From Parasediminibacterium sp046546515 (lineage in GTDB: Bacteria > Bacteroidota > Bacteroidia > Chitinophagales > Chitinophagaceae), in the NCBI RefSeq assembly GCF_046546515.1, contig NZ_JBKHKJ010000002.1, positions 62,001 through 126,000 on the forward strand: a stretch of DNA of 64,000 bases, written 5' to 3'. Within the stretch, counting starts at the first letter, position 1; every line of letters starts with the position of its first letter. This document shows, in pieces, positions 1 through 6,564 of this stretch. The notes under the pieces are model-generated. The model did not search any database and was not told where the DNA came from. It worked only from the letters and a program-made list of their open reading frames with translations. The position numbers were made by a program, and so were the translations under genes.

Positions 1-234
1 AATTGGTATGCAATAGCACAAAAATGTAGTTGGGGCAATTTTGCCGACATAAAGGACACTTTTAACAGTGTTGACAGCGTAGGCAGGGATAGGTATTGTT
101 TTAACATAAAGGGGAATGAGTATAGGTTAATCGTGATGATTAGTTTCAGGGTAAGGACAATTTATATTTTGTGGTTTGGCACTCATTCGGAATATGATAA
201 GGTTAACAAAACAATTGGTGCAAAAAAATATTGA
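1..234 (+). CDS. higB: HigB-type mRNA interferase toxin, 5' end cut by window edge
   Basis: The first 77 codons of the window are open in frame 1 and end at a TGA at 232-234; the start lies outside the window. The peptide has the features of the HigB_toxin family: an early Trp-Tyr followed by a W-x-N-x-x-D-I-K segment, a FNIKGNEYRLI core (about residues 37-47) and a C-terminal GTHSEYDK block (about 61-68). Members of this family are ribosome-associated endoribonucleases that cleave mRNA. The downstream gene is an XRE-type antitoxin 20 bp away, which matches the toxin-first gene order of higBA modules. Only the missing N-terminus limits the call. Confidence 0.82.
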   Translation, partial: NWYAIAQKCSWGNFADIKDTFNSVDSVGRDRYCFNIKGNEYRLIVMISFRVRTIYILWFGTHSEYDKVNKTIGAKKY

Positions 235-254
235 ATTAAAGTAAAACGGCAACA

Positions 255-620
255 ATGAAGATAGCAAACAACATGGAGTATAAGGAGGCATTGATAAAGG
301 TTTACGCTCTGATGGACAAAGGGGATGCTAACATTACAGATACCGAGGCAAAAGAGCTAGAGACAATGGCCAAGGCAGTGGAACACTACGAAGACTATGT
401 TTTGAAACTAATGCCCATGCCAGTATCCATAAATGCCGTGGTGCAGCAAAAAGCAGCAGAAATGGACATTACACAAAAACAACTAGCTGCCATGTTTGGC
501 ATTGGCACGCCCAAGCTATCGCAGATATTAAACGGCAAAAGGAAGCCAGACATTCGTTTTTTAAAGGCAATACACGAAAAATTGGGTATTGATGGGAATT
601 TTATTTTAGAAATGGTGTAA
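255..620 (+). CDS. higA: HigA-type antitoxin with XRE helix-turn-helix
   Basis: A 121-residue protein. Residues about 57-110 form a Cro/C1-type helix-turn-helix; the recognition region reads DITQKQLAAMFGIGTPKLSQ, followed by ILNGKRKPDIRFLKAIHEKL. The N-terminal half (about 1-50) is charged and helical and probably contacts the toxin. It starts 20 bp after the HigB-like stop codon and should be co-transcribed with it. By family knowledge it neutralises HigB and represses its own promoter, which would lie left of the window. No strong ribosome-binding site is visible, which is common in this phylum. Confidence 0.85.
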   Translation: MKIANNMEYKEALIKVYALMDKGDANITDTEAKELETMAKAVEHYEDYVLKLMPMPVSINAVVQQKAAEMDITQKQLAAMFGIGTPKLSQILNGKRKPDIRFLKAIHEKLGIDGNFILEMV

Positions 621-645
621 AGAAGAGGTGAGTAGCAACTATATT

Positions 646-1059
646 TCAACTACAATTTTTACACACCCCACCCACTACCACGTCGGCTTGTTTTTGGATA
701 AACCCTTTAGGCAGTTGCACGGTGGGTATGGTTACATGGTCTAGGCAATAAGTGGTGTCGCAATGGTCGCAAATAAAATGCACATGGTTGTCGTGGTGGT
801 GGCCTGCCTCGCAGTGGTCTTTGCACAGGGCATACAACACACTATTGTCTGCCGTGGGTATGGTATGGATAATGCCTTTGTCAACAAAGGTTTGCAGGGT
901 ACGGTAAATAGTTACCCTGTCAAAATTGGCTGCCGATTTTTTTTCAATGTCAGCATGAGCCAATGCGCCCTTGCTGGCATGGAACAGTTCGAGTATCTGC
1001 TTGCGGCTATCGGTAATGCTTAGCCCGTATTTTTTTAATATTTCCGCTGTTGCTTCCAT
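646..1059 (-). CDS. Fur-family metal-responsive transcriptional regulator
   Basis: A 137-residue protein from the ATG at 1059. The frame stays open upstream to 1110, but those 17 residues precede the family start and come from repeat-like sequence, so the internal ATG is chosen. Residues about 1-75 are the winged-helix domain with the DRVTIYRTLQTFVDKGII recognition region. Residues 76-137 are the dimerisation domain with a His-rich stretch (HHHDNHVHF, 87-95) and two CxxC pairs, C97/C100 and C133/C136, which form the structural zinc site. The metal sensed (Fe, Zn or peroxide sensing) cannot be decided from sequence alone. It is convergent with higA, with 25 bp between stop codons. No target operator was identified. 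Confidence 0.87.
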   Translation of the reverse strand: MEATAEILKKYGLSITDSRKQILELFHASKGALAHADIEKKSAANFDRVTIYRTLQTFVDKGIIHTIPTADNSVLYALCKDHCEAGHHHDNHVHFICDHCDTTYCLDHVTIPTVQLPKGFIQKQADVVVGGVCKNCS

Positions 1060-1086
1060 TGTGGAGTTGTAAGTTGTAAGTGTAGT

Positions 1087-1129
1087 TGCCACTAAGGCTC
1101 GAAGGCTCAAAGTGGCACAAAGAAATAAA
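1087..1129 (+). repeat. Short intergenic repeat, GCCACTAAGGCTCGAAGGCT type
   Basis: Just upstream of the Fur gene lies a block rich in short AAGG/CAAAG words that ends in a GGCACAAAG motif. It resembles the CACAAAG-type blocks at 1185-1219 and 2343-2380. Such blocks are frequent between Bacteroidota genes. It creates a spurious N-terminal extension of the Fur frame. Function unknown. Confidence 0.4.
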
Positions 1130-1184
1130 AGAACTAAAAGAAAATATTTTATCCATAATGCCTATACTTCTTCAATTTTTTCTT

Positions 1185-1219
1185 AGTGCTTCTTCGTGTT
1201 TTCGTGTCTTTGTGGCTAA
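1185..1219 (-). repeat. Dispersed repeat, CCACAAAGACACGAA type (left copy)
   Basis: Read on the minus strand this block starts TTAGCCACAAAGACACGAA and continues with CACGAAG words. It begins exactly where the upstream metallohydrolase ends: the TAG stop of that gene (1216-1218) lies inside the repeat. A related block in the opposite orientation is found at 2343-2380, just in front of the same gene, so the gene is bracketed by inverted copies. Confidence 0.55.
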
Positions 1220-2313
1220 ATATCTTCCCACCATTTTGAAAATGATTGGGTATCGTCCTGCAAAAATACGGCTTCCCCAATCATGGGTGTTATCACGGGT
1301 ATGTTTTGGGCCTTTCCGAATGCGGAAATTTTTATAATAGGCTCGTCCCAATCGTGCTGTGCCAGCGGGAATTTTGCCCAATGCACAGGTAGTAACCTTT
1401 TTGCTTTTAGTTCTTTTGCTGCTTGTGCTACTTCTTCAGGCATGGAGTGTATGTAACGCCAGTTTTTGTTATACTGCCCACACTCCAAAATTGCCAAATC
1501 AAATGGCCCAAACTGCTGGCCAATGCTTGCAAAATGGGTATCGTAGCCAGAGTCGCCACCAATAAAAATATTCATGGTGGGGGTTTTAAGGGCAAAAGAC
1601 ATCCACAGGCTTTGCTGCCTTTTGGTTAGCCCCCTGCCGGAGAAATGGCGGGCGGGCAAAGTATTTACCACAAAACCCGGCTCCAAAAAAATTTCTTGGT
1701 ACCAGTCTTTTTCAATAATCTTCTCGGCAGGGTAGCCCCATTGTTTTAAATGTAAGCTAGTGCCAAGCCCAGTGATTACCGTTTTTACTTTATGCTCCAA
1801 TTGTATTACGGTGCTATAATCGAGATGGTCCCAATGATCGTGTGAAATAAACAGGTAATCTATTTCAGGTATATCTGCGGGTGTGTAAACATCGCTGCCA
1901 GGAAAGCTTTTCATAGAACCTGGTATGGGAGAGGCATTGCCACTAAACACAGGGTCCACCAATATCTTGCGGCCATCTACCTGCATGAAATAGGAAGAAT
2001 GCCCAAACCATACCAATATATTTTCTTCTGGGTTTAGTTTGAACAAGTCTGTTTTTTGTGATGGCAGGGTGCTGGCAGGTTTCAGCCGCTTGCTTTTTTC
2101 CAACAAAAAACTGCGCAGCACTTGAAAATAGCTCACCCCTTCCGTGATGTCGGGCGTATGGCTTAGGTTGAGGAACTTCTTGCCATTGTAATGCGGTGAT
2201 TGCTTGATGTATTCCAAATAAGCGCCGGATGGTGTTTTGCCAAATATATCCTTGCTGGTGTAAGCCCAAATGGCTAGGCCAAACATAGCAACTAACACTA
2301 AAATTATTATCAT
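1216..2313 (-). CDS. Metallo-beta-lactamase-fold hydrolase (UlaG/NAPE-PLD-like)
   Basis: A 365-residue protein from the ATG at 2313; the frame is open to 2376, but only over repeat sequence. An N-terminal hydrophobic segment (about 1-18) suggests a membrane anchor or signal. The zinc ligands of the metallo-beta-lactamase fold are all present: H158-x-H160-x-D162-H163 (SHDHWDHLD), H223 in PARHFSGRG, D254 in GGDSGYD, and a late His in PVHWAKF. The preceding VWFGHSSYFM and DPVFSGNASP blocks are typical of the N-acyl-phosphatidylethanolamine-hydrolysing phospholipase D/UlaG-like branch. The substrate is not predictable. It has no operon partner: it points towards the Fur gene, with repeats on both sides. 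Confidence 0.85.
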   Translation of the reverse strand: MIIILVLVAMFGLAIWAYTSKDIFGKTPSGAYLEYIKQSPHYNGKKFLNLSHTPDITEGVSYFQVLRSFLLEKSKRLKPASTLPSQKTDLFKLNPEENILVWFGHSSYFMQVDGRKILVDPVFSGNASPIPGSMKSFPGSDVYTPADIPEIDYLFISHDHWDHLDYSTVIQLEHKVKTVITGLGTSLHLKQWGYPAEKIIEKDWYQEIFLEPGFVVNTLPARHFSGRGLTKRQQSLWMSFALKTPTMNIFIGGDSGYDTHFASIGQQFGPFDLAILECGQYNKNWRYIHSMPEEVAQAAKELKAKRLLPVHWAKFPLAQHDWDEPIIKISAFGKAQNIPVITPMIGEAVFLQDDTQSFSKWWEDI

Positions 2314-2342
2314 ATTTCGTTTTATTATTAAAATTTGGCAAA

Positions 2343-2380
2343 GTAGCCACGAAAGCCCTAAAACACGAAGAGACACAAAG
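2343..2380 (+). repeat. Dispersed repeat, CACGAAG/CACAAAG type (right copy)
   Basis: The block starts GTAGCCACGAAAGCC and continues with AAAACACGAAG and GACACAAAG words. It is an imperfect, oppositely oriented copy of the block at 1185-1219. Together the two flank the metallohydrolase gene. It produces a spurious 21-residue extension of that gene's reading frame. Confidence 0.5.
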
Positions 2381-2619
2381 AAAAGCTGTTTCTTTCCTTT
2401 TCTTCTTTATGGGTACATTTCAAAACTTCGCTAATTGTTTATCCTAAAATAGCTGTACCTACTTTACCCCCTTAGAAGAGCTACTGTGCGGATACCTCTT
2501 TTTTACCCTTTTTGGAGGCATTGCCACCCTTTGTTTGGCAGGGCATTTTGCCCCTGATTTTAAATTTTAGGCCTTCCGTGAACATAACTCATTGAAATGC
2601 AGCATTTTATGGTTTTTAT

Positions 2620-2728
2620 AAGTGAGTGTTTGGTGAGTGTTTTATGAGTGAAAAATGAGTGATTTGTGCGTGTTTTGTGAGTGGAAAGTGAGTGATTTGT
2701 GAGTGTTTTTTGTGTTTTTTTGAGTGAC
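2620..2728 (+). repeat. 11-bp tandem array, TGAGTG core (copy A, array 1)
   Basis: About nine consecutive units of 11 bp (an occasional 12) share an RTGAGTG core followed by four variable T/A-rich bases. One unit reads GTGCGTG. Because 11 is not a multiple of 3, it cannot be a simple coding repeat. The period equals about one helical turn, so all cores face the same side of the DNA. Confidence 0.8.
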
Positions 2729-2886
2729 AAATGTACATATTATAACTTTTTTATTTTGATGTTAAAAATAGTGCCACAAGGCTAAGGACGTATGCTAGCA
2801 AAACTTGTTCGTTTGGGGGCCTGACCGTAACAAAGAGCGCCATTTACTGTAAAATTGGGAATAATTTACGGGATATTGAAAAGCGC

Positions 2887-2967
2887 AATCCTATATGGGG
2901 GAAATATGCCCCCATATAGTGGGAAATTTTGGACGCCCATGGGGGCATATTTCCCCCATATAGGATT
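2887..2967. repeat. Perfect 29-bp inverted repeat (palindrome, copy A)
   Basis: The left arm at 2887-2915 and right arm at 2939-2967 are perfect reverse complements separated by 23 bp. Each arm is also partly self-complementary through ATGGGGG and CCCCCAT, so nested or cruciform foldings are possible. The right arm is followed by a T-run (ATTTTTATTTTGG), so on the plus strand it also resembles an intrinsic terminator, although no plus-strand gene ends nearby. Confidence 0.9.
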
Positions 2968-3081
2968 TTTATTTTGGGCTTTATACATATCCATGCCAAC
3001 TTTACATTAAAACAGCAACTAGCCACATTAGCTTTAGCTCCTTCACCAGCTGGTATATCACTAGGGAAAATGATAATCCAC

Positions 3082-3190
3082 CATCAAAATCTTATCAGTT
3101 TCTTATCAATAAATTATTATTCCATTATCAATAAACTATCATTTTACTATCAATAAACTATCATAAAATTCATAAAAATTATCATAAAAA
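3082..3190 (+). repeat. 11-bp tandem array, TATCA core (copy A, array 2)
   Basis: Ten consecutive units (first with C in place of T) carry TATCA followed by six variable A/T-rich bases. Spacing is 11 bp throughout, apart from one 10-bp unit at the ninth position and one decayed unit (TATTATTCCAT). The 10-bp ninth unit and the last unit (TATCATAAAAA) are shared with copy B at 49904-50012, while the spacer bases in between differ. So the period and core are conserved better than the spacers. Confidence 0.85.
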
Positions 3191-3532
3191 ACGAGGCTAA
3201 AAAAACATAAATAACTGAATATCAATGAGTTATAGGCAAAAAGATAGATTCTAAAAAAATAAATCACGGAAAAAGATGAAAAAAATCCATTTCAAATATT
3301 CGCTTAGTTCTTATTATTCCCTCTTTTGTTCTTGCTCCATCTCCTTTCGGAGATAACTGGGGAGAGGTTGAGATTTAAATGCGGCTATTACTATCCAATT
3401 ATGTATGTTGCTGATAAATAAAAAAGAGGAATAAAAGCGAAGATTTGAAATGCACCCTTCTTTATTTCATATCTCCATACCTATAGCATTATTGAATTTG
3501 CAATTTAAACCTATTCTTTTGTTGTTTAGGAT

Positions 3533-3540
3533 TATTTTTG
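3533..3540 (+). promoter_or_regulatory. Possible -7 box (TATTTTTG) upstream of MauG-like gene
   Basis: It fits the Bacteroidota consensus TAnnTTTG and lies about 90 bp before the ATG of the cytochrome peroxidase-like gene. No TTTG is found at the usual -33 distance (the nearest is 11 bp away), so this is a weak call. Confidence 0.25.
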
Positions 3541-3630
3541 TTAATATTTACTAGTGTATACAAGTTTTTCACTTTTATGCTCCCGAACATATAAAACGAA
3601 CAACTTATAACGTACAACTCCCCCACTTCC

Positions 3631-4698
3631 ATGCGCCTCCCCCTCACCATATTATCGCTGTTCATGCTCATGCTGGCAGTTATTTCCTGGGTGCGAAAAG
3701 ATGCAGCCATCATTGGCACACCTATTACATTCATTGTGCCTAAAGGGTGGCCGCAGCCTATAAATGATTTTAAGAAAAACCCTGTTACGCAAGAAGGCTT
3801 TGAACTGGGCAAGAAACTTTTTTACGATGGCCGCCTGAGCAAGGACGGCAATTTTGCCTGTGGAAGCTGCCACCAGCAGTTTGCTGCTTTTGCCACTTAC
3901 GATCATAGTTTTAGCCATGGCTACAATAACACGCAAACTACCCGCAACGCCACGGCATTGTTTAACCTAGCTTGGCAAAAAGAATTTATGGCCGATGGCA
4001 GCATTGCCCACCTAGCCCAGCAGCCCATAGTACCCATTACAGCGCCAAACGAAATGGCCGAGAACATAGACAGCATTGTAAGGAAACTAAAAAAAGACAC
4101 CGCCTATAAAAAATTGTTTACAAAAGCATTCGGCAATGCCAAGATTGACAAAGAACGGATTACCAAAGCATTGACACAGTTTATGCTGATGCTGGTAAGC
4201 AGCAATAGCAAGTACGACAAAGTAATGCGGGGGGAAGACAAGTTTATTTTGCCTGAACAATTGGGCTATGATATTTTTAAAACTAAATGTGTAAGCTGCC
4301 ACGCCGAGCCGATGTTTACCGATTATACTTATCGCAATATAGGCCTGCCATTGGATATATACCTTAAAGACTTTGGCCGCATGAAAGTAACAGGCAAAAA
4401 AGAAGACTCGCTAAAATTCAGGGTCCCCAGCCTGCGCAATGTGGTTTATACCGCCCCTTATGGGCATGATGGCCGTTTTTTTGGGCTGATGAACGTATTC
4501 CAGCACTATAAGGGCAAAATAAGCCAAGGCCCAACGACCGATAGCCTTTTGCGGAAAAGCATACCACTCTCTAATTATGAAATAGGGCAGCTCACAGCAT
4601 TTTTATATACCCTTAGCGATACCAGTTTTATACGAGACAAACGCTTTGCCGAGCCAGCGATGGAGAATGAAAAACCGTTGTTCCAGCATATACATTAG
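3631..4698 (+). CDS. Di-haem cytochrome c peroxidase / MauG-family protein
   Basis: 355 residues. The N-terminus (about 1-20) is a hydrophobic signal or anchor, so the protein is expected in the periplasm. Two c-type haem sites are seen: C77-G-S-C80-H81 and C220-V-S-C223-H224. The segments around them (FYDGRLSKDGNFACGSCH, and KFRVPSLRNVVYTAPYGHDGRF near residues 263-284) are typical of the bacterial di-haem cytochrome c peroxidase/MauG family. These enzymes reduce hydrogen peroxide or carry out protein oxidation using electrons from cytochromes. Length is normal for the family. It has no clear operon partner: the next gene starts after a 140-bp gap containing a strong inverted repeat. Confidence 0.88.
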   Translation: MRLPLTILSLFMLMLAVISWVRKDAAIIGTPITFIVPKGWPQPINDFKKNPVTQEGFELGKKLFYDGRLSKDGNFACGSCHQQFAAFATYDHSFSHGYNNTQTTRNATALFNLAWQKEFMADGSIAHLAQQPIVPITAPNEMAENIDSIVRKLKKDTAYKKLFTKAFGNAKIDKERITKALTQFMLMLVSSNSKYDKVMRGEDKFILPEQLGYDIFKTKCVSCHAEPMFTDYTYRNIGLPLDIYLKDFGRMKVTGKKEDSLKFRVPSLRNVVYTAPYGHDGRFFGLMNVFQHYKGKISQGPTTDSLLRKSIPLSNYEIGQLTAFLYTLSDTSFIRDKRFAEPAMENEKPLFQHIH

Positions 4699-4792
4699 GA
4701 GGAGGCAAGGAGGCAATAGGCAAGGGGGCAAGGAGTTAAAAAAGAGTGGTTTAATCCTCTTTGCCTCCTTGTCCCTTTGCCTCCTTGCCTAA
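4697..4792 (+). terminator. Large imperfect hairpin of GGCAAGGAGG words
   Basis: Starting at the stop codon, the left side (about 4700-4735) is made of repeated GGCAAGGAGG-like words and the right side (about 4757-4792) of their complement (TTGCCTCCTTG), separated by about 20 bp with an A-run. It can form an imperfect stem of about 34 bp. It could end transcription of the upstream gene, but the tandem word structure also suggests a mobile intergenic repeat. Confidence 0.5.
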
Positions 4793-4840
4793 CTCTACCC
4801 CACATTTGCTACTTTAGCAGCTTAATTTACTTTTTCAGTA

Positions 4841-6337
4841 GTGAGCAATATCAAAAAATTAGCGTCGCAAACGGTTTATTATGGGCTTAGCAGCATCGCT
4901 GCAAGGTTCATCAACTATTTGCTTACGCCTTATTTGACTGCTGTTTTAACCAAGCAGGATTATGGCAAAATGGGGGCCATCTACTCCATGATACCCCTTT
5001 TCAATATCCTGTTTACTTATGGCATGGAAACCGCCTATTTCCGTTTCATACAAAAGAAGGAACGAGTGGCAAGCATCAATAGCACCATTACCATTTCCAT
5101 GCTGTGCAGTACCGTTTTGTTGTTTGCGCTCACATGGTATAGCCAAACGGCTTTGGCTAGTATTGCCTCGTTAAAAGAATTTCCGCAATTAATCCAGCTT
5201 AGCATCATTATCATGGCTTTGGACGCTTTGTCAACCATCCCTTTTGCACGCTTGCGCAACGAAGGAAGGCCATTGCTGTTTGCGTTCATCAAAATTGCAG
5301 GCATTGTTATCAATATCCTGGCAACTATCTTCTTCCTAAGCTATTGCAATACGTTTATTGCTGCTCACCCAAATTCGCTGCTAAACCTTGTTTACAACCC
5401 GGCCGACAGCCCTATAAAATATATCCTTATTGCCAATATTATGCAATCGGCATTTACCTTGCTTTTTTTAAGCAAATGGATGCTGCCAGAGAAATGGGCA
5501 TTCGATGTTGCCTTGTGGAAGGAAATGATGCTGTATGCCCTGCCCATGCTGGTGGCAGGCCTAGGGGGCATGATTAACGAAACATTTGACAGGTTGATGC
5601 TGGGCTGGTGGCTGCCTATAACCTATGACTTTGATGAACAACGGGGCATTTACAATGCCTGTTATAAACTTTCTATACTCATCACCTTGTTTATTCAAGC
5701 ATTCAGGATGGGGGCAGAACCCTTCTTTTTCAAACAAGCCGAAGGCGACAACCCCCAAAAAGTATATGCCCGCGTAATGAAATTTTTTGTAATCGTCATT
5801 TCTATGATGTTTCTAGTGGTTAGTTTATACATACCTATATGGAAACATTTTATTGCCAGCAAGCATTGGGTGGGGCTAGATGTGGTGCCTATCCTTCTGT
5901 TGGCCAATATGTTCCTGGGTATTTATTATAACCTAAGCATATGGTACAAGGTAAGCAATAAAACAAGGGCTGGCGCATACATTACTTTGGTAGGTACCGC
6001 CATCACCATCATTATCAACTTTTTATTTATCCCACATTTCAGCTATATGGCTTGTGCATGGGCTACTTTTTGCTGCTACGGATCTATGATGATTATGAGT
6101 TTTGTGTGGGGGCAAAAAGCGTATTACATACCCTACGCATGGAAAAAACTAGTGGCATATATAGTAATAGTGGTGGCACTTTTTTTCATACACAAAGGGG
6201 CCATGTTTTTATGGGGCAATACATGGTTTGGGCTTTTGGTGGCCGCATTGCTTACTTACGCCTATGGCTGGTTTATTTTTTTGGTAGAACGCAAGGAGTT
6301 TAAAAAACTACCCGTTGTAGGCAAATGGGTAAAATAA
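4841..6337 (+). CDS. Polysaccharide/lipid-linked oligosaccharide flippase (MVF/MATE-like)
   Basis: 498 residues starting at a GTG; no in-frame ATG fits better, and the protein begins MSNIKKLASQTVYYGLSSIA, the usual start of this family. It has about 12-14 hydrophobic segments along its whole length, consistent with the polysaccharide biosynthesis/Wzx branch of the MOP flippase superfamily. Such proteins move undecaprenyl-linked glycans across the inner membrane for O-antigen, capsule or wall glycan assembly. No glycosyltransferases are adjacent, so the exact glycan is unknown. It is followed after 60 bp by tRNA-Leu, with no clear terminator in between. Confidence 0.85.
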   Translation: MSNIKKLASQTVYYGLSSIAARFINYLLTPYLTAVLTKQDYGKMGAIYSMIPLFNILFTYGMETAYFRFIQKKERVASINSTITISMLCSTVLLFALTWYSQTALASIASLKEFPQLIQLSIIIMALDALSTIPFARLRNEGRPLLFAFIKIAGIVINILATIFFLSYCNTFIAAHPNSLLNLVYNPADSPIKYILIANIMQSAFTLLFLSKWMLPEKWAFDVALWKEMMLYALPMLVAGLGGMINETFDRLMLGWWLPITYDFDEQRGIYNACYKLSILITLFIQAFRMGAEPFFFKQAEGDNPQKVYARVMKFFVIVISMMFLVVSLYIPIWKHFIASKHWVGLDVVPILLLANMFLGIYYNLSIWYKVSNKTRAGAYITLVGTAITIIINFLFIPHFSYMACAWATFCCYGSMMIMSFVWGQKAYYIPYAWKKLVAYIVIVVALFFIHKGAMFLWGNTWFGLLVAALLTYAYGWFIFLVERKEFKKLPVVGKWVK

Positions 6338-6378
6338 AAAAAAAATTATTATCCTTCCCATTATTCCATTCTATTCCA

Positions 6379-6386
6379 TACATTTG
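6379..6386 (+). promoter_or_regulatory. -7 box (TACATTTG) of tRNA-Leu promoter
   Basis: Matches TAnnTTTG, the -7 element used by the primary sigma factor of Bacteroidota, and lies 11 bp before the mature 5' end of tRNA-Leu. The same context, ATTTGCAGCCCG, recurs in front of tRNA-Ser at 7961. No good -33 TTTG is visible. Confidence 0.6.
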
Positions 6387-6397
6387 CAGCCCGAATT

Positions 6398-6479
6398 GCG
6401 GATGTGGCGAAATTGGCAGACGCACTAGACTTAGGATCTAGCGCCGCGAGGCATGTAGGTTCGACCCCTATCATCCGCA
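6398..6479 (+). tRNA. tRNA-Leu (anticodon TAG)
   Basis: An 82-nt type II tRNA. Acceptor arms GCGGATG (6398-6404) and CATCCGC (6472-6478) pair perfectly. The anticodon stem CTAGA/TCTAG carries the loop CTTAGGA, giving anticodon TAG, which reads CUA. The long variable arm CGCCGCGAGGCAT and T loop TTCGACC are typical of leucine tRNAs. The discriminator base is A and CCA is not encoded. Confidence 0.96.
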
Positions 6480-6488
6480 CTTTTTTAC

Positions 6489-6524
6489 AAAAGCCCCCTG
6501 TTTCTAAATGGGGGGCTTTTTTTT
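6489..6524 (+). terminator. Intrinsic terminator after tRNA-Leu
   Basis: The stem AAAAGCCCCC pairs with GGGGGGCTTTT around a short loop and is followed by a run of eight T. It lies 10 bp after the tRNA 3' end. Confidence 0.85.
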
Positions 6525-6564
6525 AATTCTAAAACAATCGGCCCGCTAAAAGGGATTTATCATT

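Larger units (their letters stand above)
2584..3305. repeat. Composite repeat element, copy A (most complete)
   Basis: Order of parts: left terminal motif ATAACTCATTGAAATGCAG (2584-2602); an 11-bp-period array with TGAGTG core (2620-2728); a roughly 150-bp spacer; a perfect 29-bp-arm palindrome (2887-2967); a roughly 110-bp spacer; a TATCA array with 11-bp period (3082-3190); and the right terminal motif at 3215-3233, which is the reverse complement of the left one at 17 of 19 positions. Similarity to copy B (49730-50115) runs from the palindrome through the TATCA array and about 70 bp beyond the right motif. Similarity to copy C (19462-19880) covers the left motif, first array and left palindrome arm. 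No ORF is credible. I do not recognise a described family. Confidence 0.75.
2314..3630. other. 1.3-kb non-coding interval
   Basis: No convincing gene on either strand. It holds a CACAAAG-type repeat (2343-2380), copy A of the composite 11-bp-array element (2584 to about 3305), a short block at about 3345-3372 related to one at 50140-50167 (CTCC... GGGGAGAGGTTGAG), and a possible -7 box at 3533. Open frames here, such as those over 2844-3156, simply run through the palindrome and arrays. Confidence 0.7.

Noticed and set aside
2844..3156. Two overlapping frames of 60-75 codons on opposite strands
   Set aside because: They run through the palindrome and the TATCA array; the composition is explained by the repeat element.
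3082..3190. Possible CRISPR array
   Set aside because: The unit is 11 bp with a 5-bp core; CRISPR repeats are over 20 bp with spacers of similar length, and no cas gene is present.
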